DNA of 10,526 nucleotides, taken from the NCBI GenBank assembly GCA_025929595.1, contig JAICQA010000060.1, positions 1 to 10,526 of the forward strand, written 5' to 3'. The notes under the pieces are model-generated. The model was not told the DNA's origin. It ran no database searches and worked only from the letters and a program-made list of their open reading frames with translations. A program made the translations under genes and the position numbers. Positions 7,515-10,526 of this stretch are shown piece after piece; positions within the stretch are counted from its first letter, which is position 1, and every line of letters starts with the position of its first letter. This DNA is from Xanthobacteraceae bacterium (lineage in GTDB: Bacteria; Pseudomonadota; Alphaproteobacteria; Rhizobiales; Xanthobacteraceae).

Positions 7515-7627
7515 CTGTCATTGCGAGGCGCGCAGCGCCGAAGCAATCCAGATTCCTCGGCGGGATTGCTTCGCGGAGCCTGTCATCGGGCCGCGCGAAG
7601 CGCGGACCCGTTGGCTCGCAATGACAG
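7515..7627. repeat. Cloverleaf-capable palindromic intergenic element B
   Basis: This element fills the gap between the convergent yggS and L,D-transpeptidase genes. Its outer arms are CTGTCATTGCGAG (7515-7527) and CTCGCAATGACAG (7615-7627), complementary over 13 bases. The left hairpin is GCGC-GCA-GCGC (7528-7538). Inner arms are CGAAGCAATCC (7539-7549) and GGATTGCTTCG (7563-7573), complementary over 11 bases with a 13-base loop. The right hairpin is CCGCGC-GAA-GCGCGG (7591-7605), extended by GGG (7588-7590) and CCC (7607-7609). It has the same topology and nearly the same length as element A at 2433-2547, and related but shifted sequence. GTCATTGCGAG-type repeats are, to my knowledge, frequent in alphaproteobacterial genomes. 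Confidence 0.88.
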
Positions 7628-7638
7628 CGGATGCGCCT

Positions 7639-8208
7639 CTAGCCGATCTCGATCCGGAATCCGCGCCCGAGCACGGCAAGCAGCCGCTTCAGGTCGTTCG
7701 CGCGAAGTGCGACACATCCCGCCGTTGGTGCGTAATCCGGGCGCGCGATATGAATGAATACGGCGCTGCCGCGGTTCCTGACGCGCGGGCGCGTGTTGTG
7801 ATCGATCTCGACGATGAAGTCGTAGAGATTGTCGTCGCGCCTGAGACGGTCACCCGGCGCGCCTTCCATCAGGCGGATCGGCTGATTGTAGCGGCGGTCG
7901 TGCGGGTCTTCGCACCAGCCGTCATCCGGCCGGATGGGCCGCACGGGCAGGCGTGTCCGCGGCCTCGGCGAGCGGTCGGCGCGCCACCAAAGCCGCAGCA
8001 GCCGGAAGCGCCCGCGCGGCGTCGCGCCGTCGCCCTCGAATTTGTTGGCGAGAATGCCGCCACGGCCGAGCGCCACCGGAATGGCGCGCCCGCGGAAGCG
8101 CAGGATGCCTTGCGTCCGAATGCCCGGTTTGGCCGTAACATAAATGGGCGCGGGGCCTTGCAATCGCCGCTTTCGCTTCACATTTCGGATAGGAATTGTT
8201 GCACGCAC
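7639..8208 (-). CDS. L,D-transpeptidase (YkuD-fold family)
   Basis: L,D-transpeptidases use a catalytic cysteine to form or exchange peptidoglycan cross-links, or to attach proteins to peptidoglycan, and they resist most beta-lactams. The 189-residue product ends in the catalytic region FIHIARPDYAPTAGCVAL, with His153 and Cys165 in the positions expected for the HXn[ST]xGC motif. Upstream are TPRGRFRLLRLWWRADR and DGWCEDPHDRRYNQPIRL, which are typical of the small COG3786-like subfamily. The start is a GTG at 8208. No ATG, GTG or TTG lies between it and the in-frame stop at 8272-8274. The N-terminus is basic and has no hydrophobic segment, so I see no signal peptide. The gene is divergent from the CenR-like regulator. 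Family is confident; the exact substrate is unknown. Confidence 0.9.
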   Translation of the reverse strand: MRATIPIRNVKRKRRLQGPAPIYVTAKPGIRTQGILRFRGRAIPVALGRGGILANKFEGDGATPRGRFRLLRLWWRADRSPRPRTRLPVRPIRPDDGWCEDPHDRRYNQPIRLMEGAPGDRLRRDDNLYDFIVEIDHNTRPRVRNRGSAVFIHIARPDYAPTAGCVALRANDLKRLLAVLGRGFRIEIG

Positions 8209-8303
8209 TTGTAGGCGTTTTCCCCGTGGTTTAAGGCCCGGCCCCCTGCATCGGAGCCGTCCCGCAGTCTGTTATAGACTCGTCCGTCCTTACTGAGGTT
8301 GCA
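8209..8303. promoter_or_regulatory. Divergent promoter region with operator-like inverted repeat
   Basis: The 95-base gap between the L,D-transpeptidase and the response regulator contains the perfect inverted repeat AGTCT-GTTAT-AGACT (8266-8280). Its centre reads as a -10-like box on both strands: TATAGA at 8273-8278 on plus and CTATAA on minus. The last bases form a GACTC (GANTC, CcrM-type methylation) site at 8277-8281. No good -35 box is visible for either direction, which would suit activator-dependent promoters. A clear Shine-Dalgarno, GAGG (8295-8298), sits five bases before the regulator ATG. Regulation is inference. Confidence 0.42.
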
Positions 8304-8990
8304 ATGGCCAACGCTCGCAAAATCCTTCTGGTCGATGACGACGCCGAACTGCGCGACGCGCTCGTGGAGCAGCTCGCGCTGCATCAGGAATTCGAGACCA
8401 ATGCGGTCGAGTCGGCGCAAGCCGCGCTCGAAGAAGCGAAGTCCGGGCATGTCGACCTCGTGCTGATGGATGTGGGGCTTCCCGACATGGACGGGCGCGA
8501 CGCGGTGCGCGTGTTGCGCAAGAACGGGTTCAAGGCGCCGGTCATCATGCTGACCGGCCACGACACGGACTCCGATACGATTCTCGGGCTCGAGGCCGGC
8601 GCGAACGATTATGTGCCGAAGCCCTTCCGCTTCGCGGTGCTGCTCGCGCGCATCCGCGCGCAATTGCGCAGCCACGAGGCGAGCGAGGACGCGATTTTCC
8701 CGATCGGGCCCTACAGCTTCCGCCCGGGCGCGAAGCTCCTGGTCAACGAAAAGGGCTCGAAGATTCGCCTGACCGACAAGGAGACCGCGATCCTGCGCTA
8801 TCTCTATCGTGCCGGGCAGCGGCCGGTGTCGCGCGAAATCCTGTTGCAGGAAGTGTGGGGCTATAATTCCGGCGTTACGACCCACACGCTCGAGACCCAC
8901 ATTTATCGCCTGCGGCAAAAGATCGAGCAGGACCCCGCGAACGCCGCGCTCTTGGTGACGGAAGCCGGCGGCTATAAGCTCGTGCCGTAA
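8304..8990 (+). CDS. cenR: OmpR-family response regulator, CenR/OtpR type
   Basis: This two-component response regulator takes a phosphoryl group on an aspartate and binds DNA through a winged helix. The 228 residues show the receiver acid pocket (Asp11-13), phosphoacceptor Asp56 in VLMDVGLPDMDG, Thr84 (MLTGHD) and Lys106 (YVPKPF). The C-terminal winged-helix domain (about 130-228) contains RLTDKETAILRYLYRAG and THTLETHIYRLRQKIE. The sequence resembles the alphaproteobacterial cell-envelope regulator CenR, called OtpR in Brucella and reported there to affect beta-lactam tolerance; that ortholog assignment is from memory. No histidine kinase is adjacent. The ATG at 8304 has GAGG five bases upstream. 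Its stop TAA shares one base with the ATG of the next gene, so the two are translationally coupled. Function as an OmpR-type regulator is secure; the symbol is less so. Confidence 0.9.
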   Translation: MANARKILLVDDDAELRDALVEQLALHQEFETNAVESAQAALEEAKSGHVDLVLMDVGLPDMDGRDAVRVLRKNGFKAPVIMLTGHDTDSDTILGLEAGANDYVPKPFRFAVLLARIRAQLRSHEASEDAIFPIGPYSFRPGAKLLVNEKGSKIRLTDKETAILRYLYRAGQRPVSREILLQEVWGYNSGVTTHTLETHIYRLRQKIEQDPANAALLVTEAGGYKLVP

Positions 8991-9475
8991 TGGCGCTCGA
9001 CGACGACATCATCTTCCTGAGCCGCATTGCCACCTTCCGGGTCCTCGGCCGGGAGGCCATGCGCATTCTTGCGATCAGCGCGCAGTCGATGGATCTGCAC
9101 GGCGGCGAGCAGCTCTTTGAAGAGGGCGAGCCGGCGGACGGGGGCTACATCGTCGTGCGCGGCTCGGTCGAACTGAAGAGCGTCGCCGAAGGCCGCAGCG
9201 GCAGCACGGTCGCGCGCGCCGGCACGCTGATCGGCGAGACGGCGATGATCGTGAACACGATGCGGCCCGCGACCGGAACGGCGCTCGAGCCGACGACGCT
9301 GCTGAAAATTCCGCGCAGCGTCTTCCTGCGCACGCTGGAGGGCGAGCCCGGGGCGGCCGTGTCGCTGCGCGACATGATGCAGCACAGGCTCAAGGCGACG
9401 CTCGACGATCTCGACGTGGTGATGCCGCTGTTCACCGATCCGGCGCGCGAAGAAGAACAGCAGCCCGAAAACTAG
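8990..9475 (+). CDS. Small stand-alone cyclic-nucleotide-binding-domain protein
   Basis: The 161-residue product is essentially a single CRP-type beta-roll with no C-terminal DNA-binding helix-turn-helix. GGEQLFEEGEPADGGYIVVRGSVEL (39-62) matches the first half of the cNMP-binding fold. Gly82-Glu83 and Arg92-Pro-Ala94 form a phosphate-binding-cassette pattern (GExAxxxxxxRPA), suggesting that a cyclic nucleotide could bind. A helical tail (about 120-150) and an acidic end (REEEQQPEN) follow. The ATG overlaps the TAA of the upstream response regulator (TAATG), so the two are very likely co-translated. A similar pairing exists next to Brucella otpR as far as I recall. Its partner and ligand (cAMP, cGMP or other) cannot be read from the sequence. 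The stop is shared in part with the convergent exonuclease gene. Confidence 0.88.
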   Translation: MALDDDIIFLSRIATFRVLGREAMRILAISAQSMDLHGGEQLFEEGEPADGGYIVVRGSVELKSVAEGRSGSTVARAGTLIGETAMIVNTMRPATGTALEPTTLLKIPRSVFLRTLEGEPGAAVSLRDMMQHRLKATLDDLDVVMPLFTDPAREEEQQPEN

Positions 9476-10290
9476 ACTTCGAAGGTCGTCACGATCGGCA
9501 CGTGGTCCGACGGGCGCTGCCATGCGCGCGCGCCGCGCAGCACTTTCATCTCGCTTGCGGCGCCCTTGAGCGCAGGGCTCGTCCAGACGTGATCAAGCCG
9601 CCGCCCGCGATCCGACGCCGCCCAGTCCTGCGCGCGATAGCTCCACCAGGTGTAGAGCTTCTCTGAGTCGGGAATAAAGCCGCGCATCACGTCGATCCAG
9701 CCGCCGGCCTGCTGCATGGCGGTGAATTTCTCGACCTCGACCGGCGTGTGGCTGACGACGCGCAGCATCTGTCTGTGGCTCCAGACGTCGTGCTCCAAGG
9801 GCGCCACATTGAGGTCTCCGACAAGGATCGAGCGCGCGCCGCCAGCGGAATCTCGGCAGCCCGCATAGGTTTTCAGCTCGTCGAGGAAATCGAGCTTGTG
9901 CGCGAATTTCGGATTGACCGTTGGGTCGGGTTCGTCGCCGCCGGCGGGAATATAGAAATTGTGGATCGTGAGCGGCGTCGCCAGCCCTGCGTCGCCGTCG
10001 AGCGTGACGGAGACATGCCGCGCATCCTGCTTGCTGCAGAAGCTGTCGCGGCCGGTCTTATCGAAAGGATGTTTCGAGACGATGGCGACGCCGTGATAGC
10101 CCTTCTGGCCGTGCACGGCGATGTGCTCGTAGCCTAGGCGACGAAAAGCCTTGTACGGAAATTGTTCGTCAGTGCACTTCGTCTCCTGCAGACACAGCAC
10201 ATCGGGCGCGTGCTTCTTCAGCAAGTAGCGCACGATGGGCAGGCGAAGGCGGACGGAGTTTATGTTCCAGGTAGCGACGGAAAGCTTCAT
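9472..10290 (-). CDS. xthA: Exodeoxyribonuclease III (AP endonuclease)
   Basis: Exonuclease III cleaves DNA at abasic sites during base-excision repair and also has 3'-exonuclease and 3'-phosphatase activity. The 272 residues carry the EEP-superfamily catalytic set: Asn9 (TWNINS), Glu36 (CLQETK), Tyr113 (HNFYIPAGGDEPD), Asp159 and Asn161 (GDLNVAP), Asp233 (RRLDHVW), and Asp262-His263 (PSDHVPI). Length is typical of the family. The ATG at 10290 gives the usual start. The gene lies 24 bases after the stop of lolA on the same strand, so the two are probably co-transcribed. It is convergent with the cyclic-nucleotide protein, and the two coding regions overlap by the four bases CTAG (9472-9475), which contain both stop codons. 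Confidence 0.97.
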   Translation of the reverse strand: MKLSVATWNINSVRLRLPIVRYLLKKHAPDVLCLQETKCTDEQFPYKAFRRLGYEHIAVHGQKGYHGVAIVSKHPFDKTGRDSFCSKQDARHVSVTLDGDAGLATPLTIHNFYIPAGGDEPDPTVNPKFAHKLDFLDELKTYAGCRDSAGGARSILVGDLNVAPLEHDVWSHRQMLRVVSHTPVEVEKFTAMQQAGGWIDVMRGFIPDSEKLYTWWSYRAQDWAASDRGRRLDHVWTSPALKGAASEMKVLRGARAWQRPSDHVPIVTTFEV

Positions 10291-10314
10291 ACGGACGGAA
10301 GACTTAGTGCGCCT

Positions 10315-10526
10315 TCAGTCCCGCCGCAACGTGTAATCGATCTTGAACAGAGACGGGTCGGGACGCTTCTTGGCGTCTACATTGAAGATCGCGATGGTCG
10401 TGTCGTAGCCCTGCGGATCGGTGATCGTCCACTGCTTGAGCTCGGTGTCCTTGGCGCCGAACATGAGCATCAGCTTGTGGGTGCCGACGAGCGGGTGCTT
10501 TTCCTCGATCGTGACATTGATGAAGA
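10315..10526 (-). CDS. lolA: Outer-membrane lipoprotein carrier LolA, C-terminal part (cut by window edge)
   Basis: Reading the minus strand back from the TGA at 10317-10315 gives an open frame of 69 residues to the right edge. It includes VTIEEKHPLVGTHKLMLMF, LKQWTITDPQGYDTTIAI and the ending DPSLFKIDYTLRRD. This strongly resembles the C-terminal part of alphaproteobacterial LolA, the periplasmic chaperone that carries lipoproteins from the LolCDE transporter to the outer membrane. The QWTITDPQGYDTT pattern matches the LolA beta-sheet end. The start and signal peptide lie beyond the window. The 24-base gap to xthA suggests a lolA-xthA operon. The call is from sequence style without a search. 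Confidence 0.85.
   Translation of the reverse strand, partial: FINVTIEEKHPLVGTHKLMLMFGAKDTELKQWTITDPQGYDTTIAIFNVDAKKRPDPSLFKIDYTLRRD

Noticed and set aside
7447..8214. 255-codon plus-strand frame spanning the end of yggS, repeat element B and the L,D-transpeptidase in antisense
   Set aside because: It runs through a palindromic repeat and opposite catalytic motifs of a convincing gene, so it is not a plausible protein.
8277..8281. GANTC site as evidence in itself of CcrM cell-cycle control
   Set aside because: GANTC occurs about every 256 bases by chance and several others lie inside genes here. Only its overlap with the inverted repeat makes it worth noting.
8178..8918. 246-codon minus-strand frame opposite the response regulator
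   Set aside because: The plus-strand receiver and winged-helix domains are unmistakable and have a good ribosome binding site. The antisense frame has no motif.

Overview
The window is about 10.5 kb of GC-rich chromosomal DNA. Its gene content and order point to an alphaproteobacterium, most likely of the Hyphomicrobiales (Rhizobiales), in the Bradyrhizobium / Xanthobacteraceae part of the tree. This assignment rests on recognised protein sequence styles and gene neighbourhoods, not on a database search. All the genes look like ordinary vertical core genes. There is no phage, transposase, CRISPR array, tRNA or rRNA.

Left part (1-2550): the end of the rsmG-parA-parB segregation cluster that usually sits near the chromosomal origin. 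rsmG is cut at its 5' end by the window edge and carries a parS-like palindrome inside its coding sequence (31-46). parA and parB follow on the same strand.

Centre (2551-6745, minus strand): the conserved leuS-lptE-holA operon, transcribed from right to left and convergent with parB. leuS and lptE overlap by 14 bases. The lptE stop lies six bases before the GTG start of holA, in the same frame.

Right part (6834-10526): yggS (plus); an L,D-transpeptidase (minus); an OmpR-family response regulator of the CenR/OtpR type coupled to a small stand-alone cyclic-nucleotide-binding-domain protein (plus); exonuclease III (minus); and the 3' end of lolA (minus), which is cut by the right edge. Several genes here serve the cell envelope: lptE, lolA, the L,D-transpeptidase and the CenR-like regulator. 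The transpeptidase and the regulator share one 95-base divergent promoter region.

Two of the three convergent junctions (parB/holA and yggS/L,D-transpeptidase) are filled by palindromic elements of 115 and 113 bases. Each can be drawn as a cloverleaf: outer stem, left hairpin, inner stem, right hairpin. Comparing the two shows paired, compensating base changes in the stems. The third convergent junction (cyclic-nucleotide protein/exonuclease III) has no such element; its two stop codons share the palindrome CTAG. The most interesting items are the parS-like site inside rsmG, the covarying cloverleaf repeats, and the regulator / cyclic-nucleotide protein / transpeptidase neighbourhood.
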